Shown here piece by piece: positions 53,730 through 64,000 of a DNA stretch of 64,000 nucleotides. The notes below the pieces were generated by a model. The model was not told the DNA's origin, ran no database searches, and saw only the letters and a list, made by a program, of their open reading frames with translations. The number at the start of each line of letters is the position of its first letter. Position 1 is the first letter of the stretch. Source of the stretch: Methylocystis sp. Lineage in GTDB: Bacteria > Pseudomonadota > Alphaproteobacteria > Rhizobiales > Beijerinckiaceae. A program made the translations under genes and the position numbers. Location: contig JADCCX010000002.1 in the NCBI GenBank assembly GCA_020252485.1, forward strand, positions 62,001 to 126,000, read 5' to 3'.

Positions 53730-55262
53730 TCACATCGTCGCGCCAATTTGCCATGGCACGAATTCGACATCGCCATAGCCGAGCTGCTCCGATTTGGTGC
53801 GCTCGCCCGAGGCGATCCTGAGGATGAGATCGAAGATTTCGCTTCCCTTGTCCTCGAGGCTGACGCCGTCCAGCACATCGCCGCAATTGATATCCATGTC
53901 ATCGATCATGTGGTTGTAGATCGGCGTGTTGGTGGCGAGCTTGAAGGAGGGCGTCGGCTTGCAGCCATAGGCGGAGCCGCGGCCCGTCGTGAAGGCGAGG
54001 ATATTGGCGCCGCCCGCCACCTGGCCCGTGGCCGCCACCGGATCATAGCCCGGCGTGTCCATATAGACGAAGCCTCGCGCATCAACTTTCTCGGCGTAAT
54101 GATAGACGCCGCGCAATGTCGTGTTGCCGCCCTTCATGGCGGCCCCCAGCGATTTCTCGAGGATCGTCGTCAAACCGCCCGCCTTGTTCCCGGGTGAGGG
54201 GTTGTTGTCCATGCTCATCTTGTTGCGGGCAGTGTAATCCTCCCACCAGCGGATGATATCGACGAGCTTCCCGCCGATCTCGCGGGTCGCGGCGCGCCGT
54301 GTCAGCAGATGCTCTGCCCCGTAGATCTCGGGCGTCTCGGAGAGGATCGCCGTGCCGCCGTGCTTCACCAGCAGGTCCACAGCGGCTCCCAGCGCGGGGT
54401 TGGCGGTGATGCCGGAATAACCGTCCGAGCCGCCGCATTGCAAGGCGAGACAAAGCTCGGAGGCGGGCAAGGTCTCGCGCTTCACGGCATTGACGGTCGG
54501 CAGCATCGCCCGGATCGCCTCGATGCCGGCCATGACGGTTTTCTTCGTGCCGCCCACCTCCTGGATCGTCATCGTGCGGAAGGTCTCGCTTTCGGCGACG
54601 CCGTAAGCCTCCTTCCAGCGGCCGATCTGGAAGCCCTCGCAGCCAAGCCCCACCATGACGACGCCGCCCATGTTGGGATTGGTGGCGTAGCCCCATTGCG
54701 TGCGCTTGAGCACCTCGTAGCCTTCGCCATGGATATCGAGAGCGCAGCCGCCGCCATGCACCAGCGGAATGACGCCGTCGATGTTCGGATAATCTTTCAG
54801 GAGCCCCGACCGGTTGATCTCCTCCGCCATGAATTTGGCGACGGTGGCGGAGCAGTTCACCGAGGTGAGGATGCCGATGTAGTTGCGCGTGCCGGCCCGG
54901 CCTGTCGCCCGACGGAAGCCTTCGAAGGTCGCGCGCTGATCGAGCGGCAGCACGTCCTCCTCTGTTGCGTCCTCCGCATGCCGGTAATCCCGCTCGAAGG
55001 CGGCGAAATCGCAATTGTGGGAATGGATATGCTCGCCGGGCGTGATCTCGGCATGGGCGAAGCCGATGATCTGCCCGAACTTGATGACCGGCTGGCCCTT
55101 CGCAAGCTTCGTCAGCGCCATCTTGTGGCCGCGCGGGATGCGCGCCGCGGCGGCGACGCCCTCGATTATGGTCCCTTTCTCGATGGGATCGACCGCGACC
55201 ACCAGATTGTCGAGCGCATTGAGGCGCAAATGGCGGCGCCTGGCGGGCGCATGAATGTTCAT
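53730..55262 (-). CDS. UxaA/GarD-family sugar-acid dehydratase
   Basis: The 510-residue protein has an N-terminal SAF-like domain with HIHSHNCDF and a catalytic domain with GRAGTRNYIGILTSVNCSAT, LGCEGFQIGRW, LQCGGSDGYSGITANPALG and SMDNNPSPGNKAGGLTTILE. These are signatures of altronate (UxaA) and galactarate (GarD) dehydratases, which are iron-dependent. It removes water from an aldarate or aldonate to form a keto-deoxy acid. It is divergent from an FAH-family gene that could act on that product. Confidence 0.93.
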   Translation of the reverse strand: MNIHAPARRRHLRLNALDNLVVAVDPIEKGTIIEGVAAAARIPRGHKMALTKLAKGQPVIKFGQIIGFAHAEITPGEHIHSHNCDFAAFERDYRHAEDATEEDVLPLDQRATFEGFRRATGRAGTRNYIGILTSVNCSATVAKFMAEEINRSGLLKDYPNIDGVIPLVHGGGCALDIHGEGYEVLKRTQWGYATNPNMGGVVMVGLGCEGFQIGRWKEAYGVAESETFRTMTIQEVGGTKKTVMAGIEAIRAMLPTVNAVKRETLPASELCLALQCGGSDGYSGITANPALGAAVDLLVKHGGTAILSETPEIYGAEHLLTRRAATREIGGKLVDIIRWWEDYTARNKMSMDNNPSPGNKAGGLTTILEKSLGAAMKGGNTTLRGVYHYAEKVDARGFVYMDTPGYDPVAATGQVAGGANILAFTTGRGSAYGCKPTPSFKLATNTPIYNHMIDDMDINCGDVLDGVSLEDKGSEIFDLILRIASGERTKSEQLGYGDVEFVPWQIGATM

Positions 55263-55370
55263 GACCGGGGTCCTTTCAACGATTTCCTCACGGGCGGCCT
55301 TGCGTTGGATCGCAGGCCTGTTGTCAAGATAACGGCTTCAACAATAACCCTGCCATCCGGAAACGCCACA

Positions 55371-56543
55371 ATGAAACTCACTCCCGAAACGACACTGCCC
55401 ATCGACGGCGCAGCAGGAGCCCTGGCGGGCCGCATCTGGCGGCCCGATGTTGGCGGGCCTTCCGTCGTCGCCATCCGCAAGACCGGCGTCTTCGATATCA
55501 CGGCCGCCTTTCCCACGATGCGCGATCTCTGCGAGGCCAGGAACCCCGCCTTGGCGCTGAGGCGGGCGAAGGGCGAGAAGATCAGCGAACTTGCCGACCT
55601 TCTCGGGAACAGCGTCGAGGCGAGCCGCAGCCGGCGCAAGCCCTGGCTGCTCGCCCCCGTCGATCTTCAGGCCGTCAAGGCGGCGGGCGTCACCTTTCCC
55701 GTCTCGATGATCGAAAGGGTCATCGAGGAGAAGGCGCGCGGCAATGCCGCCGCCGCCGAGGGAATCCGCGCTGAAATCACCCGGCTCGTGGGCGGCGACC
55801 TCCGCAAGCTCAAACCCGGCTCGAAACAGGCGATGGCGCTGAAGGAGGCGCTGATCAAGGCCGGCAGCTGGAGCCAGTATCTCGAGGTCGGCATCGGCCC
55901 GGATGCCGAGGTATTCACCAAGGCCCCGCCAATGGCTGCCGTGGGCACGGGCGCTGATGCCGGCCTGCATCCGGTCTCGACCTGGAACAACCCGGAACCG
56001 GAGGCCGTCCTCGTCGTCGCCTCCTCAGGCGCAATTGTCGGCGCGACCCTCGGCAACGATGTCAACCTGCGCGACGTTGAGGGCCGTTCGGCGCTGCTCT
56101 TGGGCAAGGCCAAGGACAACAACGCCTCCGCCTGCCTCGGCCCCTTCATCCGCTTCTTCGATGACAGCTTTTCGCTCGACGACGTGCGCCGCATGATCGT
56201 GCGCCTCAAGGTGGAGGGCGAGGACGGCTTCGTGCTCGAAGGCTCCTCCAGCATGACCGAGATCGCCCGCGATCCCGTCGATCTCGCCGGGCAGATGCTG
56301 GGCAAGCATCACCAATATCCTGATGGAGCCGTCCTCTATTGCGGCACGATGTTCGCGCCGGTGCAGGATCGCGGCGCGAAAGGCCAGGGTTTCACCCACA
56401 AGGTCGGGGATGTCGTCACCATCGCGTCCGACAAGCTCGGCAGCCTGACGAACCGCATGCGGCTGGCCACCGAATGCGCGCCCTGGACCTTCGGCGCGGG
56501 CGCGCTGATGAAGAACCTCGCGCGGCGCGGCCTGCTCAGCTGA
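55371..56543 (+). CDS. Fumarylacetoacetate hydrolase-family protein
   Basis: The 390-residue protein has a C-terminal FAH-like domain with EAVLVVASSGAIVGATLGND, VNLRDVEGRSALLLGKAKDN and YCGTMFAPVQDRG. The long N-terminal region and 390-residue size match the branch found in sugar-acid operons, including 2-keto-3-deoxy-acid dehydratases. Divergence from a UxaA/GarD-type dehydratase supports a step on its product. Which activity it has (hydrolysis, dehydration or decarboxylation) is not determinable. Confidence 0.88.
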   Translation: MKLTPETTLPIDGAAGALAGRIWRPDVGGPSVVAIRKTGVFDITAAFPTMRDLCEARNPALALRRAKGEKISELADLLGNSVEASRSRRKPWLLAPVDLQAVKAAGVTFPVSMIERVIEEKARGNAAAAEGIRAEITRLVGGDLRKLKPGSKQAMALKEALIKAGSWSQYLEVGIGPDAEVFTKAPPMAAVGTGADAGLHPVSTWNNPEPEAVLVVASSGAIVGATLGNDVNLRDVEGRSALLLGKAKDNNASACLGPFIRFFDDSFSLDDVRRMIVRLKVEGEDGFVLEGSSSMTEIARDPVDLAGQMLGKHHQYPDGAVLYCGTMFAPVQDRGAKGQGFTHKVGDVVTIASDKLGSLTNRMRLATECAPWTFGAGALMKNLARRGLLS

Positions 56544-56561
56544 GCGCCTGGGCGACCCTGA

Positions 56562-58421
56562 TCACTCCGCCGCTTCGCGCGGCTCGAAGCGCTTCGGCTG
56601 CAGGATGAAGCCGCCGCTTTGACGCGCCCAGAGATCGGCGTAATGGCCGCCCTTCGCCAGTAATTCCGCATGCGTGCCCTGCTCGATGATGCGGCCGGCT
56701 TCCAGCACGACCAGCCGGTCCATGCGTGCGATCGTCGAAAGCCGATGCGCGATGGCGATCACGGTCTTGCCCTCCATCAGCGTCACGAGCTGCTCCTGGA
56801 TCGCGGCCTCGACTTCGCTGTCGAGCGCCGAGGTCGCCTCGTCGAGCACGAGGATCGGCGCATTCTTCAGGATGACGCGGGCGATGGCGACGCGCTGCCG
56901 CTGGCCGCCTGACAGCTTGACGCCACGCTCGCCGACATGCGCGCCGTAACCCTTGCGGCCGCGCCAGTCCTCCAGCTCATTGATAAACTCGTCGGCATGG
57001 GCCTGCCTTGCGGCAGCAACGATTTCGTCATGCGTTGCCGAACGGCGGCCATAGCGGATATTCTCGGCGACAGAGCGATGCAGCAGCGAGGTGTCCTGCG
57101 TCACCATCGCAATGGCGTGCCGCAGGGATTCCTGCGTGACATTGGCGATATCCTGCCCGTCGATCAGGATGCGGCCCTCCTCCAGATCGAAGAAGCGCAG
57201 CAGCAGATTGACGAGCGTCGACTTGCCGGCGCCGGAACGCCCGATCAGGCCGATCTTTTCGCCCGGTTGGATGGTGAGGCTGAGATCCTCGATCACCGAA
57301 ACATCGCGGCCATAGCCGAAGCTCGCATGCTCGAAGCGGATTTCCCCACGCGTCACGGCCAATTCGCCCGCGCCCGGCCGGTCCGTGATCGCGATGGGCT
57401 GGGCGATGACGCCCATGCTCTCCTCGGTGACGCCGATGTTCTCGAACACCTCCATCAATTCCCAGGCGAGCCAGCCGGCCATGCCGGCCAGCTGCAGCGC
57501 GAAGGGAATCGCGGTGGCGACGATGCCGATGGAGATTGCGCCGATCGACCAGAGCCAGAGCGCCATGCCGGAGATCGCGGCGATGAGCAGCGCGTTGAGC
57601 GCCGCAAGCGCCATGATGAAGCCGGTCACCATGCGGCCCTGCTTCTGCGACAGTTCGGTGTGCCTGAGCAGCGCATCGCGGACAAAGGCATCCTCCTCCT
57701 CGGCCTTGGCGAAGAGCTTGACGGTGAGGATATTCGTGTAGCTGTCGACGATGCGGCCGGTGAGCTGCGACCGGCTTTCCGACATCGCCTTGGCGCTCTC
57801 GCCGATCTTCGGCACGAACACCTTGAGCAATACCGCATAGGCGCCGAGCCAGATCACCATCGGCAGGGCCAGCCGCCAATCCTGCGTCAGAAGAATGGTC
57901 AAGGCGCCGATGCCATAGATTGCGATGTAAAGGACGATGTTGACGATTGTCGCCGTGCTGGAGCGAAGCGAATAGCCGACCTGCATGACCTTGTTGGCGA
58001 TGCGGCCGGCGAAATCCGCCTGGAAGAACGGCCAGCTCTGCCGCACCACATGCCAGTGGCTCTGCCAGCGCACCATGTTGGAGAAGCCTGGCGCCAGCGC
58101 CTGCTGCGAGATCAGGAACTGGGCCGAAAGCGTCAGCGGCCGCAGCACCAGGATCACCACCGCCATCATTGTGAGCAGCGCCCAATTGTCCGAGAAGAAG
58201 CTCGCCGGATCAGCCCCCGCCAGGCGGTTGACGATCATGCCGACGAAGACGGGCAGGGCCGCATCGAAGCTCGCCAGCAGGAACTGGATGACCACCAGCG
58301 CGGCAAAGACCGGTTTATGCTGCCGGATGAAGTGCCAGTAGAAGGCAAGCGTCCCCGCTGGCGGAGAAACGCCGGAAGGCGTCGCCACGGGATCAATCAA
58401 TCGTTCGAAATATCTGAACAT
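56562..58421 (-). CDS. ABC exporter, fused permease and ATPase (MsbA-like)
   Basis: The 619-residue half-transporter has six transmembrane helices over residues about 25-330. An ATPase domain follows with Walker A GRSGAGKST, signature LSGGQRQRVAIARV, Walker B ILVLDEATSALDSEVE and H-loop AHRLS. It probably works as a homodimer exporting lipid or drug-like molecules. The stop lies 18 bp from that of the convergent FAH gene. The substrate is unknown. Confidence 0.92.
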   Translation of the reverse strand: MFRYFERLIDPVATPSGVSPPAGTLAFYWHFIRQHKPVFAALVVIQFLLASFDAALPVFVGMIVNRLAGADPASFFSDNWALLTMMAVVILVLRPLTLSAQFLISQQALAPGFSNMVRWQSHWHVVRQSWPFFQADFAGRIANKVMQVGYSLRSSTATIVNIVLYIAIYGIGALTILLTQDWRLALPMVIWLGAYAVLLKVFVPKIGESAKAMSESRSQLTGRIVDSYTNILTVKLFAKAEEEDAFVRDALLRHTELSQKQGRMVTGFIMALAALNALLIAAISGMALWLWSIGAISIGIVATAIPFALQLAGMAGWLAWELMEVFENIGVTEESMGVIAQPIAITDRPGAGELAVTRGEIRFEHASFGYGRDVSVIEDLSLTIQPGEKIGLIGRSGAGKSTLVNLLLRFFDLEEGRILIDGQDIANVTQESLRHAIAMVTQDTSLLHRSVAENIRYGRRSATHDEIVAAARQAHADEFINELEDWRGRKGYGAHVGERGVKLSGGQRQRVAIARVILKNAPILVLDEATSALDSEVEAAIQEQLVTLMEGKTVIAIAHRLSTIARMDRLVVLEAGRIIEQGTHAELLAKGGHYADLWARQSGGFILQPKRFEPREAAE

Positions 58422-58625
58422 GCGGATACGGACTCTGGACGGGCCGAGATGCGCTTCCCCGGTGACGCGGTCAAGACAGGATGGCTGATCCTGCGGATCA
58501 ACATGCGCGATTGCTTCGGCAGCAATCAGGCGCCGGCGCTGAAAGGGCTTGTGGTCTGACAGATCGCAGGCCGCCCATGCAAAGAGGCAGACAGGGCAGC
58601 GCGAATCCGCTAGGCCGCTGCCGCC

Positions 58626-58901
58626 ATGTCCGCTTTTTCCCTGTCTCCCCAGATCGTCGAAATCATCGGCGGCGTCGCCGCCTTCCTCACCACGGTCTCG
58701 TGGATGCCGCAGGCGATCAAGACGATCACCACTCGGCAGACGCGCGATATCTCGCTGTGGGCGCAGGTGCTGCTCTTCACCGGCATCCTGCTCTGGCTGA
58801 TCTACGGCATTTATATCATCTCATGGCCGCTGATCGGTGCCAATATCGTGACGCTCTTTCTGGTCGGCACGATCCTGACCATGAAGCTGAAACACGGCTG
58901 A
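58626..58901 (+). CDS. SemiSWEET sugar transporter
   Basis: A 91-residue protein with three transmembrane helices and the PQ-loop motif TVSWMPQAIKTI in helix 1, the SemiSWEET hallmark. A dimer makes the pore for sugar passage. The short size and single PQ motif agree with bacterial members. It converges with the DUF1499 gene, 3 bp apart at the ends. Confidence 0.93.
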   Translation: MSAFSLSPQIVEIIGGVAAFLTTVSWMPQAIKTITTRQTRDISLWAQVLLFTGILLWLIYGIYIISWPLIGANIVTLFLVGTILTMKLKHG

Positions 58902-58904
58902 AGA

Positions 58905-59453
58905 TCAGCCGCCTTCCCCACGCAACTGGGCGTTTTCCGTCCAGAGCCGGATGCGGGCGAGATTGACGCCCATGTCGCTGTAGCCGATCTGGCTGCGCGA
59001 ATAGATCGCCAGCGTCGAGGTTTTGTCCGAGAGCGCGATGAAACGCACGTCGATCGTATCGGGGAAGCTCATCAGCCTGGTCCGCTGCACGTAGCGGTCC
59101 TGCGTCGGCAGGCCTGGCCGCTCATGCCGGTAAACCGGAATCACGCGCGGCTGGGCCAGCGCGAAGGCGGTGAAGCGCTGCCGCAGCTCATCATCCGAAA
59201 AGGGAAAGACGCCCGGATCGAAATCGGCGATCGCGTTGCGGCAGAGGCCGGGCGGGCAGGCGAGCGCCGTATTCGGCTTGGAGCTGCGCGTGAAGGTCTC
59301 GAAATCGATCGGTCCCTGATCGGGCGAGCCGAAAACAACCTCATAGATTGCGGCCAGCACGGATTCCTCCCTCGTGGTGACGAGCCGCCAGCCGGCCAAC
59401 GCGACGGCGATCAAAAGGCCAGTGAAGGCGACGAAGCGGATCAGACGGAGCAT
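58905..59453 (-). CDS. DUF1499 membrane-anchored protein
   Basis: A 182-residue protein with one N-terminal transmembrane segment (FVAFTGLLIAVALAGWRLV). The DUF1499 pattern follows: CPPGLCRNA, then IYSRSQIGYSDMGVNLARIR near the end. It is probably periplasmic and anchored. Function is unknown. The ATG at 59453 has AAGG close upstream and is preferred to the start at 59477. Confidence 0.85.
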   Translation of the reverse strand: MLRLIRFVAFTGLLIAVALAGWRLVTTREESVLAAIYEVVFGSPDQGPIDFETFTRSSKPNTALACPPGLCRNAIADFDPGVFPFSDDELRQRFTAFALAQPRVIPVYRHERPGLPTQDRYVQRTRLMSFPDTIDVRFIALSDKTSTLAIYSRSQIGYSDMGVNLARIRLWTENAQLRGEGG

Positions 59454-59600
59454 GAGACCTTGCTGTGACGATAACACATCTGTGAACCGATCGCTGAAAT
59501 GCCTGCGCGGAAAAACACAGTTTGGTCACATCCTCCCGGATTAATGGGAGATGAACAGAATCGCTGCTCCCGCCGTTTTTCCAAGACATGGAGGTTACCC

Positions 59601-59846
59601 ATGCCTGTGAGTTCCGGATTGCGGTCCCGCCCGCAGATCGGCGCAGTCCGTTCATTTTCCGCCCGCCGGCGCCATGTCGGCGGCGTCGCCCAATTGCTGC
59701 CCAGGGCTTTGATTGCGCCGATCATCCTGGTCGCGGGAATCACGGCGCTTGGCGCATCGTTGTGGACCTATGACAATGTCGTCAACTCTGAATACGCGGA
59801 TGTCGATGGTCCGGACGTGACCGGCACGGCGCCCAAGCTCAACTGA
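59601..59846 (+). CDS. Small single-pass membrane protein, unrecognised
   Basis: An 81-residue protein with a basic N-terminus (RSFSARRRHVGG), one hydrophobic segment (ALIAPIILVAGITALGASLW) and a short acidic outer tail. GGAGGT lies just upstream of the ATG, which makes the gene credible despite the lack of a family. No function can be assigned. It lies 155 bp upstream of the aminotransferase gene. Confidence 0.6.
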   Translation: MPVSSGLRSRPQIGAVRSFSARRRHVGGVAQLLPRALIAPIILVAGITALGASLWTYDNVVNSEYADVDGPDVTGTAPKLN

Positions 59847-59920
59847 GCGGCGGCAATTCCCGCCACTGAGGCAAAGCGCAGACCGCTGTTTTCCATCGCA
59901 GCCGTTTGTCGATCCGATGA

Positions 59921-61661
<1,741 letters not shown>

Positions 61662-61665
<4 letters not shown>

Positions 61666-62525
61666 AAGACGATCCGCAAGCCGTCATGGGCCACATCGAG
61701 CCGCCCGGCATAGGAGCGGCAGACCTCCGCCACCCAATGCGCGGGGAGCGTCTCGGGATCGTCGGCGGGCACGAGATGGTTGAGCACGAGACGTTTCACG
61801 CCGGCCTCCTCAGCGATGCGGCCGACATCCGCCGCCAGCGTGTGGCTCGCCATCAGATGTTCGCGCAGCCTTTTCGCATGCGGCGTTTTGGCGACGAGGC
61901 GATCAACGCCCGGCAGATACATCGCTTCGTGCACGAGGATATCGGCCCCTTGCGCGAAGGGGATCATCGCCGGCAGAAAGGCCGTATCGCCGGAGAAGAC
62001 GATCACCTTCCCGCCGCCCGGCTGACGGATGGCGAAACGCAGGGCGAAGCTGTCGATGATCGGCGGGTGATGGTTGCGGAGCGCCGTCACGCTGACGGTC
62101 CCGTCATCGAAGACCGCGCCTTCGGCGTACTCGCTCACCGTCACCATCGGCTCCAGCTCCGGCCGGCCCTCGTCCGCGATGCGCGTCGCGATATCGAAGG
62201 CGTTGAGGCGGCAGAAGGCTGGCCACATCGCCGCCAGCCCTGCCGGGCCATAGGCCTGCACTGGCGTGCCGAGGCCCGCGCACCAGGCGGTGTGGATCAG
62301 ATTGCCGAATTCGAGATTGTGATCGGAATGGTGATGCGTGATCAGGATCGTCGCAAGCTCCCGGAGCGAGTGACCGGTCTCGACGAAGCCGCGCGTCACG
62401 CCCAAACCGCAATCGACGACATAGAGCCTGCCATCGACGTCGAGCAGCATGGAAGTGGGCGACGGGCCGCCGGGGCGGATCGCCGGGCCGCCTTTCGAGC
62501 CGAGGATGGTGAGCGTGATGGACAT
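61662..62525 (-). CDS. MBL-fold metallohydrolase (RNase Z-like group)
   Basis: The 287-residue protein has the metallo-beta-lactamase metal motif THHHSDHN at residues 63-70, FSGDTAFLPAM with a metal aspartate, and LNHLVPADDP with the final histidine. It opens with ILGSKGGPAIRPGGPSPTSML, as in the RNase Z-like and phosphodiesterase-like branch. The substrate is not clear. The ATG at 62525 fits the family start. Confidence 0.9.
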
Positions 62526-62648
62526 GGCGGGACGATAGACGCCCGACAGGCCCGCCGCCATCCCCGCGTGATGGCTCCGCTTTGTTTGCGATCCTGATTG
62601 CCGACGGGCCAAAAGCTCCCTACGCTTTGCAAAAAACCGGAGGAAACC

Positions 62649-63758
62649 ATGGCGAAAATCACCCGCATCGAAGCCTGGATGATCGATCTCAAGCCGAAGG
62701 TGAAGCGAACCGACGCGATCCAGTCCTTCGTCAGCCAGGAAACGCCGATGGTCCGCATCACCGATTCGGACGGCGCTTCGGGCATCGGCTACACCTATAC
62801 GATCGGGACCGGCGGGCCATCGATCATGAAGCTCCTCGAGCACACGCTCCTGCCCGCCCTGATCGGACGCGATGCCGGCGAGGTGGAGCGGATCTGGCGC
62901 GATCTTCTCTTCCTCACCCATGCGACGACGGTGGGGGCCATCACCTCGCTGGCGCTCGCCGCCATCGATACGGCCTTGTGGGATCTGCGCTGCCGCAAGG
63001 CCGGCCTGCCGCTCCATGTGATGGCCGGAGGCGCGCAGGAGAGCGTGCCGCTCTACACGACGGAAGGCGGCTGGCTGCATCTTTCACCGGAAGAGTTGGT
63101 CGATGACGCACTGAAGGCCAGGGCTGACGGTTTCCGGGGCGCCAAGATCAAGATCGGCCGGCCTCATGTCCGCGAGGATGTGGCGCGGCTCGCCGCCGTG
63201 CGCGCGGCGCTCGGCGACGGCTTCGAGATCATGACCGACGCCAACCAGGCTTTCCAGGTGGATGAGGCCATCCGCCGGGCGCGCCATTACGAGCCCCTCG
63301 ATATCGCCTGGTTCGAGGAGCCGCTGACGGCGGACGATCTTTCCGGCCACCAGCGGCTTTGCGCCTCCACCTCTATTCCCGTCGCCGTGGGCGAGAGCCT
63401 CTATTCGCCGCTGCATTTCCGCGAATATCTGCAGCGCAACGCCTGCTCGGTCGTGCAGGTGGATGTCGCGCGCATCGGCGGCATCACGCCATGGCTGAAG
63501 GTGGCGCATCTGGCGGAGGCCTTCAACATGCCCGTCTGTCCCCATTTCCTCATGGAGCTGCATGTGGCGCTCTGCTGCGCCGCGCCCAATGCGCGCTGGG
63601 TCGAGTATATTCCGCAGCTCGATACGCTCACCACCGCGCCCATGGCGCGCCGCGACGGACGGGCGTTCCCTTCGCCCGAACCGGGAATCGGGATCGCCTG
63701 GGACGCAGAAATGCTCGAAAAGCAGACAGTTCCAGGCTCAAGCCTCGCTTTCGGTTAG
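62649..63758 (+). CDS. Mandelate racemase / muconate lactonizing enzyme family protein
   Basis: The 369-residue enolase-superfamily protein has the KxK acid-base motif AKIKIG (Lys166, Lys168), metal ligands Asp197 (MTDAN), Glu223 (WFEEPL) and Glu249 (VGES), and a probable Asp272-His299 dyad, the mandelate-racemase subgroup pattern. Sugar-acid dehydratases are common in this subgroup, so a sugar-acid role is likely, consistent with the dehydratase and FAH genes at 53-56 kb. GGAGG precedes the ATG. Confidence 0.92.
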   Translation: MAKITRIEAWMIDLKPKVKRTDAIQSFVSQETPMVRITDSDGASGIGYTYTIGTGGPSIMKLLEHTLLPALIGRDAGEVERIWRDLLFLTHATTVGAITSLALAAIDTALWDLRCRKAGLPLHVMAGGAQESVPLYTTEGGWLHLSPEELVDDALKARADGFRGAKIKIGRPHVREDVARLAAVRAALGDGFEIMTDANQAFQVDEAIRRARHYEPLDIAWFEEPLTADDLSGHQRLCASTSIPVAVGESLYSPLHFREYLQRNACSVVQVDVARIGGITPWLKVAHLAEAFNMPVCPHFLMELHVALCCAAPNARWVEYIPQLDTLTTAPMARRDGRAFPSPEPGIGIAWDAEMLEKQTVPGSSLAFG

Positions 63759-63924
63759 GCAAACGCCCTGTTTCGGGCGGATCGCCTTGACACCGCAATC
63801 TTGCAGCCGATAGCTTTCGCTGACGCGGTCTGACGATATTGAATACCATCCGCTCAAGATGCCCGGCACAGAACCGGTCACGCAAGGCGGATGATCGGGA
63901 CAGGCCGGCAAACGGGAGGAATTC

Positions 63925-64000
63925 ATGTTCAATCGACGCAGATTCGCGGCGCTCGCCGCTCTTGCAGGCCTGTCCCTGCTCGCCGCGCCGACGATGGCGC
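63925..64000 (+). CDS. Start of a secreted protein (truncated by the window edge)
   Basis: The frame encodes 25 residues, MFNRRRFAALAALAGLSLLA then APTMA, a signal peptide with a Tat-like twin arginine. A strong GGGAGGA lies upstream. Position after an enolase-superfamily gene suggests a TRAP or ABC binding protein for the same substrate, which only the next bases could confirm. Confidence 0.7.
   Translation, partial: MFNRRRFAALAALAGLSLLAAPTMA

Overview
The window reads as a chromosomal segment of a G+C-rich alphaproteobacterium, most likely in the Hyphomicrobiales (Rhizobiales). Supporting families are DUF4167 and DUF4170 proteins, split PntAA/PntAB/PntB transhydrogenase beside an aa3-type oxidase subunit IV, a plant-type glutamate-cysteine ligase, sdhCDAB, a ScfR-type regulator divergent from isocitrate lyase, and rpsA followed by sppA, ihfB and a LapA-like gene. 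No rRNA, CRISPR array, phage or complete insertion sequence was seen. One tRNA gene (Ala, CGC anticodon) is present.

Layout. 1-7.6 kb (minus strand): a DUF2126/transglutaminase protein cut by the window edge, a metallophosphoesterase, and a four-gene carbohydrate/polyol-type ABC importer. 8-13 kb: DUF4167 protein, glycerol kinase overlapping a MOSC protein, a YqaA-type membrane protein, a YceI-cytochrome b561 pair and a DUF4170 protein. 13.4-16.4 kb: aceA and a divergent ScfR regulator. 16.4-21.8 kb: the sdh operon (C-D-A-B), with two toxin-antitoxin (TA) modules between sdhA and sdhB. 22-31 kb: YggT, tRNA-Ala, hipBA, rpsA, an Hsp70-like gene, sppA, ihfB, a LapA-like gene, an ornithine-cyclodeaminase-family gene and a Zur/Fur regulator. 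31-35.6 kb: a MOSC protein and a three-gene operon of unrecognised coiled-coil/membrane proteins. 35.9-45.3 kb: glyS carrying two in-frame palindromic insertions, a vapBC pair, a GNAT gene, the pnt operon, an oxidase subunit, gshA and a LysE exporter. 45.4-49.1 kb: an amidohydrolase, two DUF1185 paralogues and an aminotransferase, probably one catabolic operon. 49-64 kb: HerA-like ATPase, DUF2267-like and cupin genes, L,D-transpeptidase, CheZ-like phosphatase, divergent UxaA/GarD-type dehydratase and FAH-family enzyme, ABC exporter, SemiSWEET, aminotransferase, MBL-fold hydrolase, enolase-superfamily enzyme and the start of a secreted protein.

How the genes fit together. Central metabolism is well represented: succinate dehydrogenase, glyoxylate-shunt entry with its likely acyl-CoA-responsive regulator, transhydrogenase, glycerol phosphorylation and glutathione synthesis. 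Sugar-acid breakdown is suggested by the dehydratase, the FAH enzyme and the enolase-superfamily enzyme.

The accessory content is mostly small. There are four TA modules, several of them lodged against housekeeping genes (sdh, tRNA-Ala/rpsA, glyS), and at least three families of palindromic repeats. The most striking observations are the 64-bp duplication of the sdhB 5' end around a DUF433/DUF5615 module, a PIN-DUF3775 fusion toxin, palindromic elements inserted in frame into glyS, and a tandem-repeat operator array at hipBA. All family calls come from reading motifs; no database search was run.
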